The notes under the pieces were generated by a model. The model ran no database searches, was not told the origin of the DNA, and saw only the letters and a list, made by a program, of their open reading frames with translations. From Prevotellaceae bacterium UBA1710 (GTDB lineage Bacteria; Bacteroidota; Bacteroidia; Bacteroidales; Bacteroidaceae), in the NCBI GenBank assembly GCA_002317355.1, contig DCJC01000004.1:1-51792 (forward strand): a DNA stretch of 51,792 bases, written 5' to 3'. Position 1 is the stretch's first letter; every line of letters begins with the position of its first letter. A program made the position numbers and the translations under genes. Shown here one piece after another: positions 34,965 through 43,428 of this stretch.

Positions 34965-36425
34965 ATGATGCTAAAAAAGACAAAAATCGTTGCATCGATT
35001 TCTGATTTGCGATGCGAGGTTGATTTCATTCGTTCCCTCTTCGAGTCGGGAATGAACGTAGTTCGTATGAATACCGCTCACGGCACACGCGAGGGTATGG
35101 ACAAGTTGATTAATAATGTGCGAGAGGTTAGTAATCGTATCGCGATCCTTATTGACACTAAGGGTCCTGAGGTACGTACAACAAAGATTCAGGATGCAGA
35201 TCAGATTGAATATCATATAGGCGATAAGGTTCGTATCGTTGGTAATCCAGATATCCTCACCACTCGCGAGCAGATTGCCGTTAGCTACCCAAAATTCGTA
35301 ACCGACCTCAACGAAGGTGACGATATCCTCATCGATGATGGTGAGATGGAGCTTAAGGTAATAGAGAAGCACGAAGACTACCTTCTCTGTGAGGTACAGA
35401 ACGAATCTACCATGGGTTCACGCAAGAGTGTTAACGTGCCTGGCGTACGTATCAACTTGCCTTCACTCACAGATCGTGATAGAGAGAACATCAAATATGC
35501 CATCGAGCGCGACATCGACTTCATCGCTCACTCTTTCGTTCGCAACAAGCAAGACGTCCTCGATATCCGCGAGATTCTCGACGAGTACGGTTCTGATATC
35601 CAGATCATCGCAAAGATTGAGAATCAGGAAGGTGTTGACAACATCGACGAGATCCTTACTGTTGCCGATGGCGTTATGGTTGCTCGTGGTGACCTCGGTA
35701 TCGAGGTTCCTCAGCAGCGCATCCCAGGCATCCAGCGTAACCTCATCAAGAAGTGCGTGCTCGCTAAGAAGCCTGTTATCGTGGCAACTCAGATGCTTCA
35801 CACCATGATCAAGCATCCACGTCCAACACGTGCAGAGATCACCGATATCGCAAACGCTATCTACTATCGTACCGACGCTATCATGCTCTCTGGTGAGACA
35901 GCTTATGGTAAATACCCAGTAGAGGCAGTTCAGACAATGACTACCGTTGCTGCTCAGGCAGAAGAGGATAAGCTCATCGACAACGATATCCGTATTCCAC
36001 TCGAAGAGAATCCAACAGTAACATCATACCTTGCAAAGCAGGCTGTAAAGGCTACATTCGCCCTTCCTATCAAGGCTATCATCACCGATAGCTTCTCTGG
36101 TCGTACAGCACGTAACCTCGCTGCATTCCGTGGCAAGTACCCAGTACTCGCTATCTGCTACAAGGAGAAAACAATGCGTCACCTCGCTCTCTCTTACGGT
36201 GTAGAGGCTATCTTCATGCCAGAGAAGGCTAACGGTCAGGCATACTACTTCGCAGCTCTCCGCAAGCTTATGGACGACGGTGTTCTCCAGCCAACTGACA
36301 TGGTAGCATACCTCAGCGGTGGTAAGCAGGGCACTCATACTTCATTCCTCGAGATCAACCAGGTTGCTGATGTTCTCGACTCAGGTATGGATTACGTTCT
36401 TCCAAACCGCAAGCGCTATCTTTAG
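34965..36425 (+). CDS. pyk: Pyruvate kinase
   Basis: A 486-residue glycolytic enzyme: barrel start KKTKIVASISDLRCEVDFIR, substrate/K+ region NTAHG and DTKGPEVRTT, B-domain (about 70-160), catalytic IIAKIENQEG (Lys) and MVARGDLGIEVP (Mg site), VATQMLHTMIKHPRPTRAE, and a C-terminal domain ending YVLPNRKRYL. It converts phosphoenolpyruvate and ADP to pyruvate and ATP. The shortened SISDLRCE in place of TIGPAT is seen in Bacteroidota enzymes as far as I recall. A clear promoter and terminator make it monocistronic. Confidence 0.96.
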   Translation: MMLKKTKIVASISDLRCEVDFIRSLFESGMNVVRMNTAHGTREGMDKLINNVREVSNRIAILIDTKGPEVRTTKIQDADQIEYHIGDKVRIVGNPDILTTREQIAVSYPKFVTDLNEGDDILIDDGEMELKVIEKHEDYLLCEVQNESTMGSRKSVNVPGVRINLPSLTDRDRENIKYAIERDIDFIAHSFVRNKQDVLDIREILDEYGSDIQIIAKIENQEGVDNIDEILTVADGVMVARGDLGIEVPQQRIPGIQRNLIKKCVLAKKPVIVATQMLHTMIKHPRPTRAEITDIANAIYYRTDAIMLSGETAYGKYPVEAVQTMTTVAAQAEEDKLIDNDIRIPLEENPTVTSYLAKQAVKATFALPIKAIITDSFSGRTARNLAAFRGKYPVLAICYKEKTMRHLALSYGVEAIFMPEKANGQAYYFAALRKLMDDGVLQPTDMVAYLSGGKQGTHTSFLEINQVADVLDSGMDYVLPNRKRYL

Positions 36426-36485
36426 TTCTGGATTAAAGATTATAGATTAAGGATTAAAGTTAAAAGATAAAGTTTAGAAATTAGG

Positions 36486-36515
36486 AAAGAGTGAAGATTC
36501 AGTTCTTCACTCTTT
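36486..36515 (+). terminator. Terminator after pyk
   Basis: A perfect 12 bp stem AAAGAGTGAAGA (36486-36497) / TCTTCACTCTTT (36504-36515) is followed by TCATTTTTTTG. The rest of 36426-36774 holds the arm fragment at 36546 and the promoter at 36699. Confidence 0.8.
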
Positions 36516-36545
36516 TCATTTTTTTGTTCCTCAGTAATTTATAGC

Positions 36546-36576
36546 GACCGATACATATGCTATCGCTAGGAAAATG
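36546..36576 (+). repeat. Solo arm fragment of the foldback element
   Basis: GACCGATA...GCTATCGCTAGGAAAATG matches the right arm (reverse complement) of the element at 1565-1861. Confidence 0.5.
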
Positions 36577-36698
36577 GCATAAATTGCCACTGTTTTCTTT
36601 TTTTTTTTAGAAGCGAAAGCAAATCACCAAACTCCCACCATCATTCTCCTGAACGCCCCCCCTCATTTTTGCCTACAAGCAAAATTATGCCCCAAATA

Positions 36699-36730
36699 TT
36701 TGGAGGTGTCAGAAAGATTTCATATTTTTG
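36699..36730 (+). promoter_or_regulatory. Promoter for the DUF4359 gene
   Basis: TTG at 36699 and TATTTTTG at 36723-36730 are 21 bases apart; TTTGGAGGT matches the promoter at 15437. Confidence 0.6.
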
Positions 36731-36774
36731 CACGCAGAATTTTATGTAAACCAATAAACTAAAACTACAAAAGT

Positions 36775-37125
36775 ATGAAAAAATTATTATCATTGGCTAT
36801 CATCGTTGCCTTAATCGCAGCAGTAGTAACATGCCCTGGTGAAGAGGCGCACAAGGAAGCCATCATGAATGAAATGGAAAATAGCATTGATACCACGATT
36901 AAGGATAAGACAGGACTTGGTGACAATAAAATCAGCAGAGGACTATCTCAAATCGCATCTGGCATCGCTTCCAAGATTCTCAAGCCAGCATTAGCTCTCA
37001 GCCTTACCGTTGACAACTACTATGTTTTTAGCGTAGGCAAGATTGGCGTTGACGACAACCCTAAGACAGTATCAATCGGTGCTTTCGGTCATGTCTTCAC
37101 CACATTTGATGCCAAAGACCTTTAG
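36775..37125 (+). CDS. DUF4359 family protein
   Basis: A 116-residue protein with an N-terminal hydrophobic helix (MKKLLSLAIIVALIAAVVTC). The helix is followed by the conserved CPGEEAHKEAIM opening, a central ALALSLTVDNYYVFSVGKI segment and the GAFGHVFTTFD end, all fitting DUF4359. Function unknown; anchored in or exported across the inner membrane. It has its own promoter and a strong terminator at 37148-37179. Confidence 0.82.
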   Translation: MKKLLSLAIIVALIAAVVTCPGEEAHKEAIMNEMENSIDTTIKDKTGLGDNKISRGLSQIASGIASKILKPALALSLTVDNYYVFSVGKIGVDDNPKTVSIGAFGHVFTTFDAKDL

Positions 37126-37147
37126 TCAATCATAATCATCACCATAT

Positions 37148-37179
37148 CGGGAGGTTTCGCAAGAACCTCCCGTTTTTTT
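37148..37179 (+). terminator. Terminator after the DUF4359 gene
   Basis: A perfect 9 bp stem CGGGAGGTT / AACCTCCCG, 7-base loop, then seven T. Confidence 0.9.
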
Positions 37180-37296
37180 ATTTCAACAAATCGCGCATTG
37201 ATTGATGTAGCGCCCATATCCACAGATGAATTCAAATCATCTCCCCCTTATTTTGTAAAAAAGATTAAAATGTTTGCATTTCTCTCAGTAATAGGC

Positions 37297-37304
37297 TAAC
37301 TTTG
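37297..37304 (+). promoter_or_regulatory. Promoter -7 box for the lipoprotein gene at 37360
   Basis: TAACTTTG followed by CACC, 55 bases before the start. Confidence 0.6.
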
Positions 37305-37359
37305 CACCATTATTAATATTGTATAAGTAAAACTGAACGACAAAAAAAAGACAAAACTT

Positions 37360-38163
37360 ATGAAAAGAATTCTATTTGGAATGTTAATGTTGGCAACCAT
37401 GTTAGTAACTTTCACTTCATGCGATAAAAGTGCAGCAAGCAAGGTGATGCTGCAAAAGCAGATAGAAGAGACACAAAAGAGATTGCCAATGAGCATGGGC
37501 GCAATGGGTACCATGTCAACAATCACCTACAACGACGATGTAGTTACATTCACTTATATACTCAACGAGCGCCTCTCCGACATCAAGGTACTAATGGACG
37601 ACTCACTCCTCATCAAGGAAAACTTCCAATGCCTCGTAGCACGCAATAATGCCATGCAGCAGATGGTAAAGGAAATTGCCTCTGCAGAAGCAAACCTCAG
37701 ACTCAAGTACAAGGGCAGAACTTCAGGCAAGGTAGCAACCGTTACCATCAGTAATTCCGAACTTGCAGATACCGAGAACTTCATCTTCACTCCAGAACAA
37801 GCAGCACAGAAACTCGTTGAGAACTGCGTAAACCTCGAGAAGAAGAAGATACCAGTCAACAACCTCAATGGTTCACACACCACCGACGAATTCTGGGAAG
37901 ACAACACCCTCGTCTATGTCATAACCTTCAAGAAAGGCTATTCTATCAAGGCATTCGAGGCAAACAAGTCAAACATCCACACACAAATGAGAATGGCACT
38001 TGCTAGTCAGGCAGCAGCACAGAGCTTCATCGAGGCTATGATATCCCTTAACAAGAGCATCTGCTACCGTATCAAGGTTGAAGACTCAGAAGGAAACGTT
38101 GACATCACTTTCTCCCCATCAGAACTCAAGACAGTATTTGCAAGAATGGGTAAGATTAAATAA
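37360..38163 (+). CDS. Lipoprotein of unknown function
   Basis: A 267-residue protein with a lipoprotein signal: lipobox FTSC, Cys at residue 21, followed by DKSAAS. The mature part shows SAASKVMLQKQIEETQKRLP, GRTSGKVATVTISNSE and a C-terminal end VDITFSPSELKTVF. I do not recognise the family. Codon use is like its neighbours. It stands alone behind its own promoter, converging on the DUF4846 gene. Confidence 0.72.
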   Translation: MKRILFGMLMLATMLVTFTSCDKSAASKVMLQKQIEETQKRLPMSMGAMGTMSTITYNDDVVTFTYILNERLSDIKVLMDDSLLIKENFQCLVARNNAMQQMVKEIASAEANLRLKYKGRTSGKVATVTISNSELADTENFIFTPEQAAQKLVENCVNLEKKKIPVNNLNGSHTTDEFWEDNTLVYVITFKKGYSIKAFEANKSNIHTQMRMALASQAAAQSFIEAMISLNKSICYRIKVEDSEGNVDITFSPSELKTVFARMGKIK

Positions 38164-38202
38164 AAATCCCTACAGAATCTCCACCGCGCTCAAGTGTATC
38201 TA

Positions 38203-38240
38203 CTCCCTCCCTTTATGGAAGGGGGCAAGGGGGTGGGTCT
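38203..38240. repeat. G-rich hairpin between convergent genes
   Basis: CTCCCTCCCTTTATGGAAGGGGG-type imperfect hairpin followed by GGGGGTGGG. Another member of the recurring CCCTCCC/GGGAGGG family; it probably acts as a bidirectional terminator. Confidence 0.4.
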
Positions 38241-38241
38241 T

Positions 38242-39024
38242 CTACCTCCACCTCTTCAGCTGCCCCTTGCCAAACTTAAACAGGTTTATTTCCACGACAT
38301 CAGCCTTAGTATCCAACTTAAACCAAGGAATATTCTCCTTGTAACAATTATTACGCATAATGTGAGGCTCACACGCAGGAGTATAGCCCTGCAGCACCTG
38401 ATAATAGATATCACCATTCTTATCCTTAGCCACCTCACACACCATCACCACATGGCCAAGGTGATTCCCCTTAGCAGGATAGATGAACATATCACCCGGA
38501 CGGATATCACTCAGCGAAGGCACCGTCACAAGTTCCTTATACATCGATGCCGTATTCGAAATCTCGTAAACCCTACGAAGATATTTCTCCAATGCCTGAT
38601 GCGAAGCCCCACCCTTATATGGATTATCCCTGCCATTGATATCAAGGAAATGAATCTTATCATACTGCTTCTGCCTGAACAGGAACTCAGCACGCAGATG
38701 CATACACACATCAGCACACTGCTCCACAGGACTCAGCAACGGAAAATCAATCACACAATACTTATACCAATCCAGATTAGCACTCTTACCCTCATAATTC
38801 TTTATGGTCTTATACTTATCCTTCCTCGGCAACGAGCGCAGGAAATTAGCGAAAGCATCATCCTTAAACTGAATCTCAAACGATTCTCCAAAACTACACT
38901 CAGTCTGTGGTTCATCACCATCAGGCACAGACTTATTTCCATCAGCCTTGCAAGAACCAAAACCAATGCACAACGCAACCCCAATTAAACACGGAGCAAT
39001 TAATCTATTAATTTTCATCATCAT
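38242..39024 (-). CDS. DUF4846 family lipoprotein
   Basis: A 260-residue lipoprotein with lipobox GSC (Cys25). The mature part matches DUF4846: FANFLRSLPRKD near the start, CVIDFPLLSPVEQCADVCMHLRAE split over strands, and the pair SDIRPGDMFIYPAKGNHLGH and YYQVLQGYTPACEPHIM. The conserved His after GHV and the fold hint at an NlpC/P60-like or similar cysteine-His hydrolase, but no catalytic role is shown. An exported envelope protein. Own promoter on the minus strand. Confidence 0.8.
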   Translation of the reverse strand: MMMKINRLIAPCLIGVALCIGFGSCKADGNKSVPDGDEPQTECSFGESFEIQFKDDAFANFLRSLPRKDKYKTIKNYEGKSANLDWYKYCVIDFPLLSPVEQCADVCMHLRAEFLFRQKQYDKIHFLDINGRDNPYKGGASHQALEKYLRRVYEISNTASMYKELVTVPSLSDIRPGDMFIYPAKGNHLGHVVMVCEVAKDKNGDIYYQVLQGYTPACEPHIMRNNCYKENIPWFKLDTKADVVEINLFKFGKGQLKRWR

Positions 39025-39057
39025 TATTATATTAAATGGTTAGAATGATTACATCTG

Positions 39058-39065
39058 CAAAATTA
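39058..39065 (-). promoter_or_regulatory. Promoter -7 box for the DUF4846 gene
   Basis: Minus strand TAATTTTG followed by CAGATG, 34 bases before the start. Confidence 0.55.
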
Positions 39066-39177
39066 CACATTTACCACGAGAAATACAAGTAAAACAGAGT
39101 GAAATTGAAGAATTATCACACTTTTCAGCAGAAAAATAACTTTTTTGAAGATTTTTCGAAAAAAGTTTAGAAAAAAT

Positions 39178-39208
39178 TTGGTAGATTCAAGAAAAGTCAC
39201 TACCTTTG
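39178..39208 (+). promoter_or_regulatory. Promoter for tRNA-Ser
   Basis: TTG at 39178-39180 and TACCTTTG at 39201-39208 are 20 bases apart, 48 bases before the tRNA. The spacer ATTCAAGAAAA is shared with the promoter at 50627. Confidence 0.7.
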
Positions 39209-39256
39209 CATCGCAATTCAGAAATCACTCAACTGATGCACTTCGAAAGAAGTTTT

Positions 39257-39344
39257 GGAGAGATGGCAGAGTGGTCGATTGCATCGGTCTTGAAAACCGA
39301 CGTACTGAGAGGTACCGGGGGTTCGAATCCCTCTCTCTCCGCCA
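39257..39344 (+). tRNA. tRNA-Ser(UGA)
   Basis: Acceptor GGAGAGA pairs with TCTCTCC. The anticodon loop CTTGAAA holds TGA, there is a long variable arm (about GTACTGAGAGGTAC), a T loop GGTTCGAATCC, discriminator G and an encoded CCA. All serine tRNA features fit. Its 3' end was used as the integration site of the island that follows. Confidence 0.95.
39330..39342 (+). repeat. attL core of the tRNA-Ser island
   Basis: CCTCTCTCTCCGC, the tRNA 3' end. The same 13 bases occur at 50772-50784. Confidence 0.8.
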
Positions 39345-39350
39345 AAACGT

Positions 39351-39377
39351 AATAGGGAATCATTAAGGTTCCCTATT
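39351..39377 (+). terminator. Terminator after tRNA-Ser (island-derived)
   Basis: A perfect 9 bp stem AATAGGGAA / TTCCCTATT with a 9-base loop, followed by TTTTTTG. 39378-39681 otherwise holds only AT-rich sequence and the integrase promoter. Confidence 0.85.
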
Positions 39378-39642
39378 TTTTTGTGCCTAAAAATCAACGT
39401 GTTACATTTTATCTTTTTGAGTTGCAGCATTTTAGCGTAACCGCTACCCTCTAATTTACCTTTTATGTTCAGTAATGATGAGTAATCATCAGTGATACAA
39501 AAAGAATTATAAATAAATTAGAGCATAAAATGAAACCGAAAACTTTCAAAACATAGGTAAAAATAAAAAATTACTTCTTGCACTTGACGCGTTAAATCAA
39601 GAGGAACTTTTTTTATTCTGCACGCCGTCAAGGGCTTTGCAG

Positions 39643-39650
39643 TAACTTTG
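39643..39650 (+). promoter_or_regulatory. Promoter -7 box for the integrase
   Basis: TAACTTTG followed by CATC, 31 bases before the start. Confidence 0.55.
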
Positions 39651-39681
39651 CATCATGTTTCACGAATATAAATGATGAAGT

Positions 39682-40839
39682 ATGAGTTTACGAACCCCAG
39701 TACTTACCTATGTTTACAACAGATACAAGGCTGCATCTACGACACAGGATGCAGTTGTAGAATTGCGTGTGTCTTTCAACAAGCATCAGAAGTACATGTC
39801 AACAGGTATCCGTCTCTACCCGAGGGAATGGCAACAAGGGCGTGTCACTAACAGGACAGACGCTCTGATCCTCAATAAGACGCTTGACAAGCTCATGATA
39901 GACGTGAGAAACATCGTCTATGATATGATGGAAGGTGGCAACATCGACATCTATGCCATTCCGTCAAAGCTGAAGGCCAAGCAAAGAAGCAGTGATACGT
40001 TTTATGCCTACTGCGAAGAGAGAGCTAAGATACGCAAGTACGGCAAGGCTACTGATAGTCAGGAACGTTATGACAGATTCTTACGCTTTCTGAAGGAATA
40101 TGGCAAGATTCGCACATTCGACGACTTGCGCGAAGATAAAGTAATGGAGCTGGACAAGTATCTGAAGAAGCAGAATGATATGAAGGCAAAGAGTCGATGG
40201 AACAACTACCATCGTTTCTTGAACTCCTTCATCCTCGATGCTCAGAAAGAACATCTGATAGAGCGCAATCCATACGATAGTGTGAATATTGAGCATGGTA
40301 ATGACTCTGATGGTATTGATAAATACCTCACCCCAGAGGAATTTGCTCAACTCAGAAAGGCTGTGATGGATTCAGACAGACTTGAAAAGGTGCATGACCT
40401 CTTCGTCTTTCAGTGTTACACCTGCCTCTCTTATACCGATCTCAGAGCTTTCAATGCAAAGAAGATCCAGGAGAAGGATGGGAAACGCTTCTACTTCGGT
40501 TTAAGAGGAAAAACGAAGATTGACTTCACCATCCCCATCCTGAAGGAGGCACAGGCGATTCTTGACAAGTACAAAGGCAAGCTGCCTATAATCAGCAACG
40601 TCAAGTACAACAAGTACATCAAGGAGGTTGTTGCCTTGGCAGGTATAGATAAGCCAGTTACAACCCACTGGGCACGCCATACTGGTGCAACTCTCCTTCT
40701 GAACGCCGGTGTACCCATGCAGACGGTCTCGAAGGTCTGCGGTCACTCCTCGATAAAGATGACCGAGAAGATTTACGCCAAATTATTGCCTGAGACAGTA
40801 GTCTCTGCCGTGTATGATGTTGAAGACAAACTTAGATAG
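39682..40839 (+). CDS. Tyrosine recombinase (island integrase)
   Basis: A 385-residue site-specific recombinase of the Bacteroidota integrase type. It has an N-terminal arm-binding domain (to about 95), a core-binding SAM-like domain (about 105-200) and a catalytic domain. Catalytic residues seen: HWAR (His329, Arg332), GHSS (His355) and the nucleophile Tyr365 in TEKIYAKL. The first Arg of the usual box is a Ser (CYTCLSYTDL, Ser250), as in some other Bacteroides element integrases. It integrates and excises the island at tRNA-Ser. Located next to attL as expected; own promoter. Confidence 0.93.
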   Translation: MSLRTPVLTYVYNRYKAASTTQDAVVELRVSFNKHQKYMSTGIRLYPREWQQGRVTNRTDALILNKTLDKLMIDVRNIVYDMMEGGNIDIYAIPSKLKAKQRSSDTFYAYCEERAKIRKYGKATDSQERYDRFLRFLKEYGKIRTFDDLREDKVMELDKYLKKQNDMKAKSRWNNYHRFLNSFILDAQKEHLIERNPYDSVNIEHGNDSDGIDKYLTPEEFAQLRKAVMDSDRLEKVHDLFVFQCYTCLSYTDLRAFNAKKIQEKDGKRFYFGLRGKTKIDFTIPILKEAQAILDKYKGKLPIISNVKYNKYIKEVVALAGIDKPVTTHWARHTGATLLLNAGVPMQTVSKVCGHSSIKMTEKIYAKLLPETVVSAVYDVEDKLR

Positions 40840-40923
40840 TTGGAAGGCTCGCGCACATACGCATGCGTGCCTATATACGATAACGATAAACTGAATGTAA
40901 GTTGTTGAGAATCAGTAATGGCT

Positions 40924-40983
40924 ATTATAAATATTATAATGAGATTATAATTATTATAACGAAATTATAAATATTATAACAGG
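40924..40983 (+). repeat. Three 20-bp palindromic iterons upstream of the replication-like gene
   Basis: Three contiguous 20-mers (40924, 40944, 40964) with the core TTATAAATATTATAA, itself a palindrome, followed by 4-5 variable bases and ending AACAGG in the last unit. They lie 27 bases before the ATG at 41011. A matching set lies at 41626-41685. Confidence 0.85.
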
Positions 40984-41010
40984 TTGGGATAAAAATTCTG
41001 CTGAAATCCT

Positions 41011-41619
41011 ATGGGAAAAGATAAGACGATAAGAGCCAAAATTACAGAGGTCCACAAAGAAACCAGTATAGAAAGATCCATTGAGGTTCCGATGCTGGAA
41101 GGCTACGTGGACATGAAGCTCCCCGAGAAGTCAAGGTATAACAACGGGGACTTCATAACTGTATTCCAAAAAGTTCTGAAAAACATAGTGATGTTTGGCA
41201 ATCTCACAAAGAACGAAGCACTACTCTTACTCTACCTGATAGGAAGTGCAGAACAGGACAATAGTGTAAATATTGACCTTAATGTCCTTAGTGAAGACCT
41301 TCAGATGAAGAAGTCGAACGTATCAACAGCTTTAAAGGGTTTGGTTTGTCGTAACATCATCCTAAGAAGGGATGGTTACAGATATGGAAACCAACCCCTG
41401 CCAATGGAACTGACGCTCAACTATGATCAGATAAACTACAATGTAGCTTACAACGGAAGGATTAAAAACTTCCAGAGTAACAGAAGGGAACATCCAAAAG
41501 TCACGGAATCTGATGGTAGGACGTTACTGGAGGATCACCGCAACGGACAACCTTACAAGCAAATACAAGACGATGGTTCAGTACTATTGATAACTTGTGA
41601 CGGAGAGGTTTTGAAATAG
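41011..41619 (+). CDS. Winged-helix replication protein-like (RepL-like)
   Basis: A 202-residue protein. The middle (about 45-150) looks like the winged-helix replication initiators of small plasmids: NGDFITVFQKVLKNIVMFGN, then NEALLLLYLIGSA, a recognition helix SEDLQMKKSNVSTALKGLVC and a wing IILRRDGYRYG. It resembles RepL-type proteins, but I cannot prove replication activity; a transcriptional regulator is the alternative. It is bracketed by two sets of iterons, which makes self-control or origin binding likely. The C-terminal 50 residues are charged and probably flexible. Confidence 0.6.
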   Translation: MGKDKTIRAKITEVHKETSIERSIEVPMLEGYVDMKLPEKSRYNNGDFITVFQKVLKNIVMFGNLTKNEALLLLYLIGSAEQDNSVNIDLNVLSEDLQMKKSNVSTALKGLVCRNIILRRDGYRYGNQPLPMELTLNYDQINYNVAYNGRIKNFQSNRREHPKVTESDGRTLLEDHRNGQPYKQIQDDGSVLLITCDGEVLK

Positions 41620-41625
41620 GTTACC

Positions 41626-41685
41626 GTTATAAATATTATAACGTGATTATAAATATTAAAATGTTATTATAAATAATATAACAGG
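41626..41685 (+). repeat. Second set of three 20-bp palindromic iterons
   Basis: Units at 41626, 41646 and 41666 carry the same TTATAAATATTATAA core (with small changes) and end AACAGG. They are 8 bases before the ATG of the Toprim gene, so they could also cover its promoter or ribosome site. Confidence 0.85.
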
Positions 41686-41693
41686 ATTGCGAT

Positions 41694-42602
41694 ATGAACA
41701 TCAAGCAGATTAAAGAGAAATACAACTGTTTGGATTACCTGGGAGAATCCCGAGTAATCAAAAAGTTATCAGGTGGTTATCTCTGCCGTGCACCATGGCG
41801 AGAAGACAAACACCCTTCCCTTTCTGTCACTCTCGACGGTAAAGGATGGCAGGATCATTCAGATGGTACACACGGTAATCTGATTGACATGGTTGCACGC
41901 ACTATCGGCACTAATGATTTTGGTAGAATATGTGCAGAGTTTGACCATAGTCCTTCCTCTTTTGATATGTCAAAGATTATGACTGAATCAAAAGAAAAAG
42001 TGAGTGCTTTTGCAAGCTTCAGTGTTCACCCTCTCAACCGACCTGAGCTTATAAAATACATTCAGGAGCGAGGGATAGACCCTAAACTTGCACAGAGCTT
42101 TGGGGTGAAGGAAGCGCATTACACATTTAGAACAGATAGACCGGGCTACTTGTTTGCCTTGGCATATCCGAATGATAATGAAGGATATGAACTTCGTTCA
42201 AAGTACAGGCCAAAGAAGGAAGACCCTCAGAAACCCAAGAAAGAAGGTTTCCAAGGTTCCAAATCACCCAAAGGTATAACAACCCACATTCTTAGGGAAA
42301 ACGCTTCATACGTTATTTTCGAAGGTTTCTTTGATATGCTGAGTTTTGATACCATGATGAAGCAACAGGGGAAGCCACAGTATAATTACCTTGTGCTAAA
42401 TTCCGTTGTAAACGTCGATGCAGCAATAGAAGCATTAAAGAATGTAGAAGCACAAATATATCTCTGTCTTGACAATGATAAAGCAGGAGCTGACACTACA
42501 TTAAAAATACAAAACAGCTTCCCTAAAGCGCAAGACATACGTCATAGGTTTCTCCCTTACAAGGATGTAAATGATTATCATAGAAACAAAATAAACAGGT
42601 AA
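41694..42602 (+). CDS. Toprim-domain primase-like protein
   Basis: A 302-residue protein: an N-terminal zinc-finger-like region (YLCRAPWREDKHPSLSV; WQDHSDGTHGNLIDMVA) and a C-terminal Toprim fold with the conserved Glu in YVIFEGFFDMLSF and the DxD in YLCLDNDKAGADTT. This is the layout of DnaG/CHC2 mobile-element primases. In the zinc finger, only the first Cys (31) and His40 are clear, and the second CxxC is replaced by DHSDGTH, so metal binding may be lost. The DNA polymerising RNAP-like core of true DnaG is not obvious. It probably primes element replication. The second iteron set directly precedes it. Confidence 0.8.
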   Translation: MNIKQIKEKYNCLDYLGESRVIKKLSGGYLCRAPWREDKHPSLSVTLDGKGWQDHSDGTHGNLIDMVARTIGTNDFGRICAEFDHSPSSFDMSKIMTESKEKVSAFASFSVHPLNRPELIKYIQERGIDPKLAQSFGVKEAHYTFRTDRPGYLFALAYPNDNEGYELRSKYRPKKEDPQKPKKEGFQGSKSPKGITTHILRENASYVIFEGFFDMLSFDTMMKQQGKPQYNYLVLNSVVNVDAAIEALKNVEAQIYLCLDNDKAGADTTLKIQNSFPKAQDIRHRFLPYKDVNDYHRNKINR

Positions 42603-42640
42603 TATACAGAACTTTATAAAACCGCACCGACATTTGCAAA

Positions 42641-42722
42641 CGTAGCAACGTTAGCAAAATTAGTTAGGTTCGCTAACTTAGCAAAGTTAGGACAGTTAGC
42701 AAAGATAACAAAGTTAGTTACA
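42641..42722 (+). promoter_or_regulatory. Candidate operator/centromere site A (TTAGCAAAGTTAG repeats)
   Basis: At least six copies of TTAGC/GTTAG-type words, including AGCAACGTTAGCAAAATTAG and CTAACTTAGCAAAGTTAG. The segment 42675-42713 recurs at 43364-43402 with one mismatch in 39. It precedes parA. Confidence 0.7.
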
Positions 42723-42737
42723 TTAAAATATACAATT

Positions 42738-43361
42738 ATGGCAAAAATCGTGATTTTCTCGAACCAAAAGGGAGGTACTGGCAAGAGTTCTCTCTGTATC
42801 TTATTTTCGAACTATCTCGCAAGCATGGGCGAGAATGTTGCAGTCTTGGATGCTGATCCACAGCAGTCTATCCTTCACCTAAGAGAGCGTGAGTTGAAGA
42901 CAAATCCAGATGCTAAGGAACCATGGAGAGTATGGCAGCTTGCCGGCGCACAGAACATAGAAGCATTCATGGAACGTGCAAAACAACTCGAAGGATGGGT
43001 TCTCGTTGACTGCCCTGGTTCTTTGAACGACCCTTCGTTGGCTCAGATATTCAAGGCAGCTACCCACATCATTATTCCTTTCCGCTATGATGATATGGTT
43101 GTTGACAGTACACTTGATTTCGTTCGAGTTCTGAAGCAAAGAAGTTCTGCCAAGAGATTCTTTATTCCGAATAACGTTGACTCGCGAGTCAACTATGCGA
43201 ACGAGAGTCAGGTAAAGACAGCCCTTGATAAAGTTGGAACACGTCTTCCTACGATAAGACAGGGAGTTGCAGTTATGCGTGCATTAACTCTTTCTCCCTT
43301 AACCATTTACCAGGAACGAGCAATAATGCACTCTGTTGATGAGTTCATCAAGAAGGCTTAA
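42738..43361 (+). CDS. ParA family ATPase
   Basis: A 207-residue Walker-type partition ATPase. Deviant Walker A KGGTGKSSLC (residues 11-20), Walker A' VLDADPQQS (about 37-45) and Walker B VLVDCPGSLNDPS (about 88-100) are all present. The short length without an N-terminal HTH is that of small ParA/ParF proteins working with a small DNA-binding partner. It is followed by such a small gene and both carry the same upstream repeat, so they look like a partition pair. It could also be a phage or island maintenance ATPase of the Soj type. Confidence 0.9.
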   Translation: MAKIVIFSNQKGGTGKSSLCILFSNYLASMGENVAVLDADPQQSILHLRERELKTNPDAKEPWRVWQLAGAQNIEAFMERAKQLEGWVLVDCPGSLNDPSLAQIFKAATHIIIPFRYDDMVVDSTLDFVRVLKQRSSAKRFFIPNNVDSRVNYANESQVKTALDKVGTRLPTIRQGVAVMRALTLSPLTIYQERAIMHSVDEFIKKA

Positions 43362-43363
43362 CA

Positions 43364-43407
43364 AACTTAGCAAAGTTAGGACAGTTAGTAAAGATAACAA
43401 AGATAGT
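43364..43407 (+). promoter_or_regulatory. Candidate operator/centromere site B
   Basis: 43364-43402 is 38/39 identical to 42675-42713 (AACTTAGCAAAGTTAGGACA, then GTTAGTAAAGATAACAAAG), between parA and its partner. Confidence 0.75.
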
Positions 43408-43428
43408 AACAATATAGTATTTGATATT

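Noticed and set aside
38194..38988. 264-codon plus-strand frame opposite the DUF4846 gene
   Set aside because: Composition is Ile/Leu/His-rich as expected for an antisense shadow; the minus-strand gene has lipobox, promoter and family motifs.
40924..41685. CRISPR-like array
   Set aside because: Units are contiguous 20-mers without spacers and are palindromic; they fit iterons or operators.
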